Assembly (NCBI GenBank): GCA_016801845.1
Contig: CM028931.1
Coordinates: 11,748,587 to 11,812,586 of the forward strand
Source of the DNA: Polydactylus sextarius
Taxonomy: Eukaryota > Chordata > Actinopteri > Polynemidae
DNA: 64,000 bases
Direction of reading: 5' to 3'
The position numbers were made by a program, and so were the translations under genes. Of the stretch, positions 20,638-31,920 are shown in pieces. Below the pieces are notes generated by a model, which saw only the letters and a list, made by a program, of their open reading frames with translations, was not told where the DNA came from and searched no databases. How positions within the stretch are numbered: the first letter of the stretch is position 1; each line of letters opens with the position of its first letter.

Positions 20638-20681
<44 letters not shown>
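20638..20681. repeat. (CA)n microsatellite
   Basis: CA run of about 43 bp, the fourth within 530 bp. Confidence 0.97.
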
Positions 20682-20683
<2 letters not shown>

Positions 20684-21394
20684 AAACTGCCTCACTCACT
20701 CCTGCTTTTCTTGTCGACTTTCCATCCTCATCTTTCCACCTCTTCGTGTTCATATGAATATAAAAAACGCTCCGGGTGACGTTTATATTATATGATCATA
20801 TTAAAAACTCAAAGCAGTGGTGACCTTTGACCCCCCTGCAGCTGCACTATTTGCACGATTAACCATCACTTTTTTTTTTTTTTTTAAACTACTATATCGA
20901 TTCTATTAAAAGCAGGTTGAAGATGATGTGTAATCCTCTCCTCCTCTAGCAGAGGAGAGGAGCCGTCTGAGTTTTGACTTTGAGGAGGAGAAATTTGTTG
21001 ATTCATGGGTTTTTACGCAGCGAGTCGTAAAGCAGTGCGGCATTGTGGGTAAACAGGTGAATACGGAGACCGTTCGTCTTCCAGTCAGCGCCGCGCTGAG
21101 TAATGACACGGATTAGAAAGAAGAAGAAAGAGCACGGGGAGGAAAAACTATCAACTACACTGAAGACACAAGCAAACAGCACGCTCCACTCCATCCGTAC
21201 TTCTGATACCGAGTTAAATGAATCACAGTTGAAATATTATTAACTGTCCATACAAGATGAATGGTCTTTATTCACTATATACTCACGCTACACAATACAT
21301 TTTCATTTCCTTTACACAACGCAACGAGGAGAAGAAAAATCTGCAATTCAGTTTGTCTTAAAGAAAATATCTGCTCTTATTCTGGCAGCGTGGA
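20682..21394. other. No gene seen
   Basis: Unique sequence with poly(T) at 20872-20885. Overlapping minus frames of 63-67 codons have no recognised domain. Confidence 0.45.
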
Positions 21395-22130
21395 CCCTAA
21401 ACGCCTCACAGGTAGGCTAAAGATAGTTACGATTTACAGATAGTCCCTAAACGCCTCACAGGTAGGCTAAAGATAGTTACGATTTACAGATAGTCCCTAA
21501 ACGCCTCACATGTAGGCTAAAGATAGTTACGATTTACAGATAGTCCCTAAACGCCTCCGATATAGGATACAGATAGATGTTTCGATTTACCAATGGTCCC
21601 TAAATGCCTCACATGTAGGATATCGCTACGTTACAATTTACCACTTTCCTTAAACGGCTGTTGTTGGATGTTACGATTTACCAGTGTCCCCTAAACGCCT
21701 CAGATGTAGGCTATCAGTACGCGATACATTTTAACAGTTTTCCTATAAATATTTCTTGTACAATGTTTAAGTAGGTGCTACAATTTACAAATGTTCCTAA
21801 AGACCTCACATGTAGGCTATCGCTAGATGTTATGATTTACCAGTGTTCCCTAAACGCCTCAGATGTAGGCTATTGCGAAACGTTAAGATTTAGCAACGTT
21901 CCTTAAACGTCTCTTTATGTTAGATGATGTAGGCTATCGTTAGGCGCTACAATGTAACAATGTTACAAGATGTTGGAACATTGTTGTGTAGGCTGTTTCT
22001 AAATGTTACGTGACGTAGGCTAATGCTAGGCGCTACACCGTAACGATATTAAAGACATTTGTTTAGCAGTGTATGCTAGGTGCTTCAAATTACAAGATGT
22101 TCCTAAACGCCTCAGGTGTAGGCTACATCC
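21395..22130. repeat. 50-bp satellite, perfect core and degenerate tail
   Basis: CCCTAAACGCCTCACAGGTA starts units at 21395, 21445 and 21495, with a further one at 21545: an exact 50-bp period and almost no divergence in the first three units. From about 21560 the same words (CTAAACGCCTCA, TGTAGGCTA, ACGATTTACCA) continue in increasingly scrambled form to about 22125. The plus frame 21261-21443 runs into it by chance. Confidence 0.95.
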
Positions 22131-22139
22131 CTCCAGCTT

Positions 22140-22459
22140 CTTATTTAAGGTGGTATGAACTGTAGATTGTTTTTCTGTTCAGGGCTAAATTAGGTCTTTG
22201 TTAAGGTGGAATTAAAAAATATCCAGTCACCATCTGTGAAAGTGGCTACACAACATGACCTGATTTAAGGTGGAATGTAACTTTCTAGTCTGTTGAGGAC
22301 CTCAGGTGTTTTATTTAAGGCGGTATTTGTTTTTTTACTTCCAATAACAGAGACATTGACTAGTTAAGGTGGTTGAGTTTTGTCTGTTAAGGTGGAAATG
22401 TCTGTTTGTGGTCGCTGTTAAATGAAATGTCAACAGAAGGTTGTTAAGGAGTTTGTCCT

Positions 22460-22491
<32 letters not shown>

Positions 22492-22560
22492 TTAAGGTCC
22501 CACGGTGCTGCTGCAGATTTATTTAAGGTGGAATTAAAGTTGGTTTTTAAGGTGGAGAGA
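22140..22560. repeat. Degenerate TTAAGGTGGAAT repeat
   Basis: TTAAGGTGG or TTTAAGGCGG recurs near 22145, 22201, 22264, 22315, 22365, 22388, 22523 and 22548, at irregular intervals. A (GT)n tract lies at 22460-22485. It follows directly on the 50-bp satellite. Confidence 0.8.
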
Positions 22561-22689
22561 AGTTGGATTGAGTTTGTCTTTTCTTTTTATTTTTTTTATT
22601 TGTCCTCTTTTATTGTGTGAAGGCTGTTTTTTTATTTTTTTTTTGGAGACAGAGAGACAAATTGTGAAAGTACAGAGAGAAAGGGAGAC

Positions 22690-22915
22690 GACGAAGAGGA
22701 GGAGGAGGAGGAGGAGATGGATTGGGAGTCGGAGGAGGAGAGAGAAGGGAAGTTGTGTGTGGTTCGATGGAAGTGAAAGATAAACGGCTCTTCTTTGATG
22801 CTGTGAGGCGTCGATTGAAAACGCTGAATAAAGGCCGGCTTTCATCGGCCAATGGGGTGTTGGTGACACAGGGGGGAGGAGGCGGGGGGAGGAGGAGGAG
22901 GTGGTGGGGAGACGG
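22690..22915. repeat. GGA-rich tracts flanking unique sequence
   Basis: GAGGAGGAGG-type runs at about 22693-22740 and 22869-22910. Sequence between (22745-22860) is complex and contains a GCGTCGATTGAAAACGC segment. Confidence 0.8.
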
Positions 22916-23044
22916 GCCGAGCCGATTGGCCGGCGGCCTGAGAACACTTCCTGGGCCAGTAAACTGCTCCTCTGTCGCCCTCCTTCCTCCCTCATTCATT
23001 CATTGTCCTGCTCTGTTAATTACTCTTCCTTTTTTAACTGTTAT

Positions 23045-23850
23045 CGACCTCTCTCACCCTCCTCCTCTCCTCCTCCTCCTCCTCTTCTCATCTCCGTCTC
23101 CTTGTCTCCTCCTGTCTTCTCTACTCCCCTCATCTCCTTTGTCCTCCCTACTTCTCTCCTTCCTATCTCCATCTCTTCTAACTCAACTTTCATCTCCTCC
23201 TCTCTCCTCTCCTTGTCTCCTCCCTCTTCTCCTTTCTTTACTCCTTCCTTCACGTCTCCTCAACTTTTCTCTCCTCCTTTCTGTCATTTTCTCCTCCCTC
23301 CCACTCGTCTTCTCTCCCCTCCGTCTTTAGTTTTCACCTCCTCCTCCTCCACCCCTTCTTTTTATCTCTCCTCTCCTCTTCATCTTTTTGCCTCCTCTTT
23401 TCCTGCTCCTCCTTTCACTATTCTCAACTTTCATCTCCTCCTCTCTCCTCTCCTCGTCTCCTCCTTCCCTCATCTCTTTTTCTCTCCTCTTCTTTCTTTC
23501 CTCTCTCTTTAGGTTTTGTCTCCTCCTCTTTACTCCTCCTTTAGTTCCTCCCTCTTGTTTCCTTTACTCCTCCTTTCACATCTCCTCCTCTCTCCTGTCA
23601 TCTTGTCTCCTCCTGTCTTGCTCCTTCTCTCCCACCTTTCCCCCTCATCTTTTCACCTCCTTTCTCTCCTTTTTCTTTCTACCTCTTGTCTCCTCCTTCC
23701 TGACTCCTTTTCCTCCTCGTCCTCCTCCTCCTCTCTCCTTAGCTTTTGTCTCCTCCTCTTTACTCCCCCTTCCTCTCATCTCACTTCCTCTCTAACTCCT
23801 CCTTCTGTCCTCCTCCTCCTCCTCATCTTGTCTCAGAAGAGAAACTGTTG
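23045..23850. repeat. 800-bp polypyrimidine tract (CTCCT-rich)
   Basis: The plus strand is almost entirely C and T, built from CTCCTCCT, CTCTCCT, TCTTTACTCC and CATCTCCTCC words without a fixed unit. All plus frames stay open as Ser/Leu/Pro-rich pseudo-proteins. Homopurine-homopyrimidine DNA of this length can form triplexes. Confidence 0.95.
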
Positions 23851-23914
23851 TTTGTAAGTTGTTTAAGACGAGTGTTGGACATGGAGCTGGAGGATGAAGG
23901 GAATAACCGGAGGA

Positions 23915-23945
23915 GGAGGAGGAGGAGGAGGAGAAAAGGAGAATG
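23915..23945. repeat. (GGA)n tract
   Basis: About 30 bp of GGA, switching the purine strand relative to the preceding polypyrimidine block. Confidence 0.9.
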
Positions 23946-24214
23946 ATTTTGCGATGAAGTGGAGGGAGAGCGAGCGTCGCTCCGCTGCCTCAGAGATCGA
24001 TTGCTTTGCCGAGCTCCTGACAGGTGTAATTGTGAAGGCGTCATCTGTTCTTGTTTGCACAAAAATACATTTTTTTTTTTCTTTTCTTTTCTTTCTTTCT
24101 CTTTTCTTTTCTTTTAGTTTTTTATTTATTTATTTTTATTTTCCGGCGGCTGCGAGGAGAAACGTTACTCGGTCTCCGCCGCCGCCGTCGTCGCCGTCGT
24201 CTTCGTCACCGACG

Positions 24215-24365
24215 CCTAATCTTCCCGCCATCATCCCATTCTCGCGCTCGCCACCGGACAAATCCCCTGTTATTTGAACAGATGGTCGGAAATCCATTCT
24301 GGTGATAAGTTGCCTCTAGTTAGCATTTAGATTACCTGCAAAAATGGAACAATTTACTACTCTGC
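24215..24365. promoter_or_regulatory. Candidate CNE
   Basis: Complex island with TTATTTGAACAGATGGTC (E-box CAGATG), TCCATTCTGGTGATAAG and AGCATTTAGATTACC, bounded by pyrimidine-rich DNA. Texture-based call. Confidence 0.35.
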
Positions 24366-24374
24366 CTCCCAGCA

Positions 24375-24512
24375 TCACTTCCTCCTCCTCCTTCACCTCC
24401 CCCCTTTTCTTCACTCCCCTCCACCTCCACCTCCACCTCCCCCTGACACCTGCCACCTTTAGGTTCCCACCTCCTCCTCTTCCTCCTCCTCCTCCTCCTC
24501 CTCCTCCTTCAG
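24375..24512. repeat. Polypyrimidine tract with (CTCCAC)n and (CTC)n
   Basis: Contains CCACCTCCACCTCC at 24420-24440 and (CTC)n at 24473-24510. Confidence 0.93.
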
Positions 24513-24589
24513 CTTCATGTCATCTTTTGTTGTCGCGTCGTCTCATCTCATAACAGACGACACGAACTTTGACAAGTGTGTCAGAGTCA

Positions 24590-25018
24590 GAGGAGGGAGG
24601 AAACGAGGAGGAAACGAGGAGGAAACGAGGGAGGAAACAGGGAGGAAACAAGGAGGAAAGAAGGAGGAAACAAGGAGGAAACAAGGAAGAAAGGGGGAAG
24701 GAAACAAGGAGGAAAGAGAGAAGGAAATAAGGAGGAATTAAGGAAGGAAACAAGGAGGAAAGAGGGAGGAAAGAGGGAGGAAACAAGGAGGAAAGAGAGA
24801 AGGAAATAAGGAAGGAAACAAGAAAGGAAACTACGGGGAAACAAGGAGAAAAGAAAGAAGGAAATAAGGAGGAATTAAGGAAGGAAACAAAGGAAACAAG
24901 GAGGAAACAGTGAGGAAATAAGGAAGAAAACAATGAAGGAAGGAAGGAGGAAAGAGATAGGAAATGTGAAGGGAACAAGCAGGAAACAGGGAAGGAAACA
25001 AAGAGGAAAGAGGAAGGT
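24590..25018. repeat. Polypurine minisatellite (GAGGAAACAAG)
   Basis: About 430 bp almost free of pyrimidines apart from single C and T bases, made of 11-12-bp units GGAGGAAACAA with variants GGAAAGAGA and GGAATTAA. Minus frames read as Ser/Phe/Leu/Pro-rich. It lies head-on to the polypyrimidine tract at 23045-23850, so the strands are partly complementary. Confidence 0.95.
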
Positions 25019-25114
25019 CGGGCAGGCAGGTTGAAGAGGGCAAAGAAAGGAAATTTTCTTTCTTTCTGTTTGATCTGATCATTTATTTGACTTGTTTTGT
25101 GTTGATGTATTTGT

Positions 25115-25142
25115 CCACACACACACACACACACACACACAC
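25115..25142. repeat. (CA)n microsatellite
   Basis: CA run of about 27 bp, followed by (TTC)n at 25146-25162. Confidence 0.95.
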
Positions 25143-25174
25143 ATCCTTCTTCTTCTTCTTCTCTGGTATAAATT

Positions 25175-25315
25175 ATGTGTCACTCGTCTCCCTGAGCTGT
25201 GATGAGCGTCCGATTTGCATAATCCAGTTAGACGAGTCAAATGCTGCTGTCTGCTAGCAGATTTGGCATGCTAGCCGCGACGCTAGCTTCATTAGCATGG
25301 ACCATTACAGCCTGG
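25175..25315. promoter_or_regulatory. Candidate CNE with octamer
   Basis: Contains GATTTGCATAATCCAG with a perfect octamer ATTTGCAT at 25213-25220, then GCTAGC/TTAGC words. It lies between two CA tracts. Confidence 0.35.
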
Positions 25316-25329
25316 ATTTAGTGTGACTG

Positions 25330-25352
25330 CACACACACACACACACACACAC
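25330..25352. repeat. (CA)n microsatellite
   Basis: CA run of about 22 bp. Confidence 0.94.
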
Positions 25353-25438
25353 CACATCTGGCCTGCTGCTCACTGTAAATGTATAAGTGTGTTTTTGCAT
25401 ATATTTGTGTATGTTTTCTGGTACATTTATTATGGACA

Positions 25439-25443
<5 letters not shown>

Positions 25444-25473
<30 letters not shown>

Positions 25474-25544
25474 GGATTTAACATGCTGATACAACCACCC
25501 ACTGCACGGGTTACATCTGTCTCCTCTGCATGGTCCCCAGTGGG

Positions 25545-25605
<61 letters not shown>

Positions 25606-25708
25606 TTCCCTCCATCTTTCAGTCTTTACACTCAGATATTTATATATTGATTAAAATGAAACCAAAGTGAAACTAAATGCGTTTTTCTCTCTGCAGTTTT
25701 CTCTGCAG

Positions 25709-25768
<60 letters not shown>
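25444..25768. repeat. Three (GT)n microsatellites
   Basis: GT runs at about 25444-25470, 25547-25602 and 25711-25768. With the CA tracts just upstream they form a block of oppositely oriented dinucleotide repeats. Confidence 0.96.
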
Positions 25769-25770
<2 letters not shown>

Positions 25771-26039
25771 CTCAGGTTGTTATTGAGTTTCATGCTGTTT
25801 TGTTGCTCTTGCTAGCAGCAGCGAGGCCTCAGGACGACGCCGGTCGATGGAGACGTCTTAATTCTGTCTGTTCAACGTTGACGTTTATGTCTTTCTCTTC
25901 TCTCTCTAATGAAGCTGTGAAACTATTAAAACATGAAATGAACAAAGAGAGTTGTGCAGAAAATGTACAGTACTTTAAAACTAACCTAACAGCTAGTCCT
26001 GGTTCCCTCATCTTGTCGCTTTCAGTGTACATATAACTC

Positions 26040-27118
26040 GTTAACGTGGGCCATGTTCTTGTGGTTTTTATGCTAACATGTACTGGCAATGTTGTATGCA
26101 AGGCATCATATGGTTGTAGCATTAGCAAGTATTTTCCTACTAGTTTGGAGAAGTTGAGTTGTTTCTACTCATTCACTCATTCTCTTCTACTGGTGTTAGC
26201 ATGCTAACAGCTAGCATCAACCCAGAAAATGTACCTCTGGCATGTCAACATGGGTCTTATATTGAAGTTTTGATGCTAACATGTTATCTTTAACTGTGTC
26301 TTTGCTGTTGCTACATTAGAAATTGTTTGGTTTGTTTATTGTCTTCTGCTGATGTTAGCATGCTAACTAGCTAATCCTGGTCAAGGTGGTCCACCTCATC
26401 AACGTCATTAGCGTCCAGAAGTGTATTAACCTGGGCCATGTTTTTGTGGTTTTTATGCTAATACTAGGACATACATACCAATGCAGAACTGCTACATGCA
26501 AGTTAAAGGTGTCATGGTTGTTTCAATTAGCCAACATTAGCATTAGCAAGTATTTTCTTACCAGTTTGGAGAAGTTCATTTGTTTCTACTCATTCACTCT
26601 TTCTTTTCTACTGATGTTAGCATGCTAACAGGTAGCATCAACCCAAAAAACGTACCTCTAGCACATCAACGTGGGTGTTATACTCGTAGCTTTGATGCTA
26701 ACATGTTGCGTGCAAGTTAGAGGCGTCATATGGTTGTTGCAGTTATCCAACGTTAGCATTAGCAAGTATTTTCTTGCCTGTTTGTGTCTTCAGTTGTTTC
26801 TACTCATTCACTTATTCTCTTCTACTGATGTTAGCATGCTAACAGCTATCATCAACCCAGCAAACGTACGTCCAGCACGTCAGCGTGGGTCTTGCAATTG
26901 TAGCCTTGATGCTAACATGTACTAGCGTGCAAATGTAGCACTCTAGCGTGTATGGTTAGGTTTTACATGGTCGTCTTTACTGTTGCTACGTTAGCAATTA
27001 GCAACTATTTACTCACCAGTCTGGAGAAGAACATTTTTTATTTTATTTTCTACTGATGTTAGCGTGCTAACCAGCTAATCTGTTTTATTAAAACATTAAT
27101 CTGTCGCTAATAGCATGT
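26040..27118. repeat. Five-copy tandem repeat on TGATGTTAGCATGCTAAC
   Basis: CTACTGATGTTAGCATGCTA recurs with small changes near 26190, 26347, 26607, 26823 and 27050. Associated landmarks recur in order: TTAACCTGGGCCATG-type, TTTGATGCTAACATG, CAATTAGCAAGTATTTTC and AGTTTGGAGAAG. Spacing varies from about 155 to 260 bp. The repeat is rich in palindromic GTTAGCATGCTAAC. Plus frames at 26386 and 26671 are read-throughs. Confidence 0.9.
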
Positions 27119-27692
27119 AGCATTGGTCGAGCAGATCCGAGCGCGACCTCTGACCTTTGACAGTCACTCTCACGGTGTGGGGGGCGGGGCTAGCTTTATC
27201 ACGCTTCCTGTTTCTCTCACCACTGCCCCCACAATCCTTCAGTCCACTACTCCCCCGTCCTCCTCCCCCCACAACAGCAGGAAATTAAAGGAGCGTGGTG
27301 TTGGCGCCCCGAGCGCCTCCACACTTTTTTTTTTTTTTTGATTTGTGCGAGTCGCTATCGCTAATGAAAATCAGCGTGGCGCTCCGGACAACGAGAGGGT
27401 AGGTGGTTTGGAGGAGGACGGGGGAGGGTGGAGGGGGTGAGGACGCTGATAGAGAGAACCAGAGAACGACTTGTTCACCACGTGACAACCGACGCAGGCT
27501 GTGATTGGCCCCAGGAACACCTGTCGACGTCAGGGTGTTCCTAATAAACTGACCTCTGACATCTCTAACTCCTCTTCTTCTTCTTCTCCTTCTCTTTCCT
27601 CGTCTCCTCGGCGTCCGTCCTCTGTCCCCCTTCATCTCTTATTATTTCCGCCCAGTATTTAGTGCGACGCATTCAGACAAGGTCATAAAGCA

Positions 27693-27693
<1 letters not shown>
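27119..27693. other. No gene called; CpG-richer stretch
   Basis: C-rich sequence, poly(T) at 27325-27340, then a complex piece with ATCGCTAATGAAAATCAGCG near 27357 and GA/CT-rich DNA. The 116-codon minus frame (27285-27635) is Arg/Ser-rich low-complexity and unsupported. Confidence 0.4.
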
Positions 27694-27735
<42 letters not shown>

Positions 27736-27863
27736 ATCCAGGCACTCAGCCAAGAGAGAACGTCTTGATCCTGCACTCAGGACATTGTGTGTGTGTGTGT
27801 GTGTGTGTGTGTACAGTCGTGTGTGTGATGCTCTAACCACAAGAGCTGAAGGTTGTGTGTTTT

Positions 27864-27904
<41 letters not shown>
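27694..27904. repeat. Three (GT)n microsatellites
   Basis: GT runs at about 27694-27734, 27785-27812 and 27865-27904 within 210 bp. Confidence 0.96.
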
Positions 27905-27906
<2 letters not shown>

Positions 27907-28254
27907 CTGTACAACCTTAAAACCAGGTCTTAACAGGGTTAAGTATCATTTGAGTTCCTGGTCATTTCCTGTTTATGTTTCTGTTGTGTTTACATCAAAC
28001 TGAACAACAACAACAAAAACAAAAAGATTGCAGTTGCATCTGTCCAGAAAGAATTTAAATCTAGTTAGCTTTAGCTGCAATGAATCATGGGATATGTTGG
28101 AATGTGAAGGATCCAACTGCACGACCGAACAGTTACTAGCTACTGATGCTAATTAGGCTAACTTAGCTTATTTAACCACCTCGAGCTAACTGTGTTACCT
28201 TAGCTACAACTCTAACTTAGCTAAATTTGCTAACTTGATTTATCTTTTAACTTT

Positions 28255-28690
28255 CTTTAACTTTCTTTTCTTTTGACGTTTCCAGGTGTTGGTGCATTGA
28301 CTAGCTGTTTCCATTAGCTTCCAGTCTTTATGCTATGTTACTTTAGCGAAGCTAAGGCTAAAGCTAAAGCGATGTGGTCCGAGTTGCTTCCATCTTGACG
28401 CTTTGACGCTGCAGGAAGTGATCAAGTTGTTGGACACACTTTTGTTGACGCTAACAGCTTTCTTTTGACGTTTTAAGTTGTTGGTGCGTTGGCTAGCTGA
28501 TTCAGCCAGCTTCCAGTCTTTATGCTATCTTATGTTAGCGAATCTAAAGCTAAAGCTGAAGCTACGTGGTCCATGTTGCTTCCATCTTGACGCACTTTTG
28601 TTGACGCAACATGTTTTCTTTTGATGTTTAAAGTTGTTGGTGCGTTGACAAGCTGTTTCCATTAGCTTCCAGTCTTTATGCTAAGCTAAG
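28255..28690. repeat. Three-copy tandem repeat (~165-180 bp)
   Basis: The series TTTTGACGTTT, GTTGGTGC, TTGACTAGCTGTTTCCATTA and CTTCCAGTCTTTATGCTA recurs near 28270, 28460 and 28617. Other shared words are AAAGCTAAAGC and TTGCTTCCATCTTGACGC. Confidence 0.88.
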
Positions 28691-28794
28691 AAAGGTTTAC
28701 CCACAGTCCCCTCTAACTTTCTGTCTCTGTCTTACTTCTACTCTATGGCGTTTGCCCCCACAACCCCTCCGCCCTCCTCTTCTTTTCTTTAATT

Positions 28795-28945
28795 TGACCA
28801 GAATATTTTGCTTTAATGCGTTTTTTCGGTGTTAATATTCAAAACCGCAGCTTATCAATGTTTCTCTCTTTTGCAAAGAAGCCCATAAATATTAATGTCG
28901 ATCGGCCACGCTTCCTCGACGCGGCCGCCGCCGTCTTCCTGCGCT
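28795..28945. promoter_or_regulatory. Candidate CNE
   Basis: Contains GGTGTTAATATTCAAAACC, TTTTGCAAAGAAGCCC and ATAAATATTAATGTCGATCG followed by GCGGCCGCCGCCG. Simple repeats are absent until the GT run at 28950. Among the stronger CNE-like islands. Confidence 0.4.
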
Positions 28946-28949
28946 GTCG

Positions 28950-28982
<33 letters not shown>
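28950..28982. repeat. (GT)n microsatellite
   Basis: GT run of about 33 bp. Confidence 0.96.
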
Positions 28983-28984
<2 letters not shown>

Positions 28985-29059
28985 TTTCTCTGAGAGTTTG
29001 TGTCTGTATCTTTATTTCTTGTGTGTAGCTGAAACTGATTGTGTTTCTGTGTGTGTGTA

Positions 29060-29150
29060 GAAGAAGGAGAAAGGGAAGTTAAATGCCCCCGCAGTAATTC
29101 TTTTCAGGAATAATTGCCCCGCATGTGGTAAATGGGTTTTATTTTCTGTC
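29060..29150. promoter_or_regulatory. Candidate CNE
   Basis: Complex segment with GCAGTAATTCTTTTCAGG and GGAATAATTGCCCCGCATG; bounded by GT and CA microsatellites. Confidence 0.35.
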
Positions 29151-29151
29151 T

Positions 29152-29152
<1 letters not shown>

Positions 29153-29182
<30 letters not shown>
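29153..29182. repeat. (CA)n microsatellite
   Basis: CA run of about 29 bp. Confidence 0.96.
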
Positions 29183-29185
<3 letters not shown>

Positions 29186-29624
29186 CTGGACACGCATACA
29201 AACAAACAAAATAAATAGTGAAAATACACACACGTCCACATTATGATGCAGATACATGAAATTCATCCTCTTCTCTCTCATGTTGGACTTTAATCAAAAC
29301 CACCTCTGCCCAAAAAAAATTAGCTTTTTGAAAACTCTCCAGAGTGAAAACAATTTGGAAACACGGCTCCACTTTGTTTGGTTCAGACAGACTGACGTTT
29401 ATAACGTCTAAATCCTGCTGGACACGTGCTACGTAGCTATCGTTAGCATCAAACGTCATTCGTTTACATGCTAACAGCTGCGCAGAGCATTGGTAGGGCT
29501 AGGGATAGCTAGCACTAGCATGCTAACAAGCTAACGAGCTACCCTGTCTTGTCCAGATTGGCCTGCAGATGTAGCATTGACCACAGACCGTATTAGCATG
29601 TAGCATCATTTTATGATCATCTTT

Positions 29625-30270
29625 GATTTCAGGTCTTTTCTTCAGGTTGTTGACGTCTAATTTGTCTTTGTCTTTTGTGATGAAAGTTGTGGTGGTTTCA
29701 GGTGGTTTTAAGAAGCTCTGGGTTGTGGTCTTGAGCTCTGGGTTGTCAGGAGCTTGTAGCAGAGGTTCAGGTGGTTTTCCAATATTGTCCAACTTGAGTT
29801 CAGCTCTGTCCTGGACTCCTCCTGGTGGTTTTGTAGATCTCATCTGGTCTGGGAACGACTCGGGATCCTCCATGAGGTCCTGGACCTGGATGACTTTGTT
29901 GAGCTGCAGATTTCTAAGAACCAGGACAGATAAACTAAATTAGCATCTAGTTTCCTTAGACTTTGGTAACTCGTCCAAACTTCTTGTCTTTGATTCTGGG
30001 TCTTTCTTCAAATTGTTCAGGTCTAATTTGTCTGATTTTGCGATAAAAGTTGTGGTGGTTTTAAGAAGGTCTGGGTTGTGAGGAGCTTAAAGGAGACTTC
30101 AGGGTCGACCCAGAGTTCAGCTCCGTCCTGGACTCCTCTTGGTGGTTTTGTAGATCTCATCCGAATTCCCTGCAGAGATTGTAGATCTCATCTGGTCTGG
30201 GAATGACTCAGGATCCTCTAGGAGGAGCTGGACCTGGGTCTGGACCTTGACAACCTTTTTGAGATGTAGA
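29625..30270. repeat. Two-copy tandem duplication (~360 bp)
   Basis: 29630-29925 and 29985-30275 share CTAATTTGTCT, AAAGTTGTGGTGGTTT, TCTGGGTTGTG, CCTGGACTCCTC, GGTGGTTTTGTAGATCTCAT, GGTCTGGGAA and GAGCTGGACCTGG-type words in the same order. The second copy is shortened in the middle and has an extra GTAGATCTCATC. Frames here (106 and 116 codons, opposite strands) have no recognised domain. Confidence 0.88.
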
Positions 30271-30719
30271 TTTCTAAGAAACAGGAAAGATAAACAATCT
30301 AATCGTTTACTTGAGGTTTTTAGTATTTAACCACGTCCTTCTCAGGTGATTTTAAAGAGATTTTAAGACTCAAGGAAGTGGACGGACGTGGAGAAGAGGT
30401 GATCAGACGGAGGTGGAGGAGGCAGACGGTGATGTAGTGAGCTGCTGGTTTCACACACACACACACACTGAAAAACCCTGAGACTGACAGTTCACACACA
30501 CTGAGCTTCATTGAAGCCCATACATATGAATCAGCTGACTGTGTATCTATATTGTGTCTGCTTTGGGTTGTGAATTTCCTCCATTAAAATCCAACTGATT
30601 CTGGGTCCAACGGATCATTATCTATCGTTAAAAGCGTCTGAATATTTCTTCTTCTTCTTGTGTTTGAGTGTTGAGTTTCTGCTGTAAATGACCTTGACAG
30701 TCATTGTTTTTATTTGGGG

Positions 30720-30845
30720 GGGGGCCACACGCTGCTTTTTCTTCGCGACTGTATTAGGCCTTTATGTGTAATGAAATTCACACATATACTAAAGGCGTGA
30801 TTAGCATATATATTGTATTGACACAGCGGCAATATGTTCCCTCTC
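30720..30845. promoter_or_regulatory. Candidate CNE
   Basis: Contains ATTAGGCCTTTATGTGTAAT, GGCGTGATTAGCATATATAT and ACAGCGGCAATATG; AT-rich but complex. Confidence 0.33.
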
Positions 30846-31119
30846 TTTCTCTTTATCTATCCGTCTTTCTCCCTCCGTACCTTCCTCTCTTTCATTTCTC
30901 TCTCTTTATTTCCTCCCCCCTCCTTCCTTCTCTCGTCTCTCTGTGTTTGCGTTGCACTTTGAAGTCGGAGCGTTGCTGTTTTCTGTAATTTTTTATCTGC
31001 ACAACACGCGGTTGCCACATTGCTGCGATTATTTACAGTAAGGAAAGAGAGAGAGAAAAAAAACCTCGTTTCACAGCTCGGCCTGATATTTATGTCATTT
31101 ACCAAACCGACATGACGGA

Positions 31120-31515
31120 GGTCAGAGGTCACTGGGACCTCACAGAACATGTTCGGTCGTGTGAAAGTGATATATCAGGACGCCCTGAAAGGGTTTAGTT
31201 ACAAAAGTTTTTGCATTAATGTTCCCTTGAACAAAAAAATGATTAATCCTTTAGATTTTCGTATTTACTGGGACCTCATGAGACACATTTCAGGACTTTT
31301 GTACACGATTAATTGTTTGAATCTTGGCGGTTAAGGGTCAAATGTCACTGGGACCTCATAGTACATTTTCTGGTCGTGTGAAAGTGATATGTCTGGACAC
31401 TCAGCAGGGGTTCAATTAAAAAATAATTTGCATTAATGTTCCCTTGAACAAAAAAATCATTATTTAGATTTTCATATTTTCTGGGACCTCATAAGATGCA
31501 TTTTAGGACTTGTGG
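31120..31515. repeat. Two-copy tandem duplication (~235 bp)
   Basis: GGTCACTGGGACCTCACAGA near 31127 matches TGTCACTGGGACCTCATAGT near 31343; GGTCGTGTGAAAGTGATAT and GCATTAATGTTCCCTTGAAC recur in both. The first copy gives a chance 61-codon frame. Confidence 0.88.
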
Positions 31516-31894
31516 ACATGATACTTTAGAGGCATCCTGAGAAAATTTCTTCAAATTTCTTATAACTTGTCACTTTAGTCACATTAGATGAACTAGAGAT
31601 CCTAGAGACTAGAGTGACCTCACTGAGCGTGTTTTTGGCCGTAAATGAAGAATTCAGCTGCTACTTTACATTTTCCTTTTTCAGAAATAAGATGGAGGTT
31701 TTTGTAGTCGTTTGTGTTTTTTTTTCTTTTTTACTAAATAAGTTTAGTTGTGTTTGTGGTTTTAGCTTCAGGAGGCAGAACTGGAGGAAGTCTTTCTCTT
31801 TCTGTCTTTTTTTTTTCTTCTTCTTCATTCGTTCATGGTGTCCATTAGCGCTCCTCTGTCTCTTGCCAGCCATTCACATTTCCCATGGAGACAG

Positions 31895-31920
31895 AACACA
31901 CACACACACACACACACACA
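31895..31920. repeat. (CA)n microsatellite
   Basis: CA run of about 26 bp. Confidence 0.94.

Noticed and set aside
22722..23857. Ser/Leu/Pro-rich frames of 113-203 codons
   Set aside because: They lie in the polypyrimidine tract and several overlap in different frames; no splice context or domain.
24520..25140. 206-codon minus frame, Ser/Phe/Leu/Pro-rich
   Set aside because: Read-through of the GAGGAAACAAG minisatellite and a terminal GT tract.
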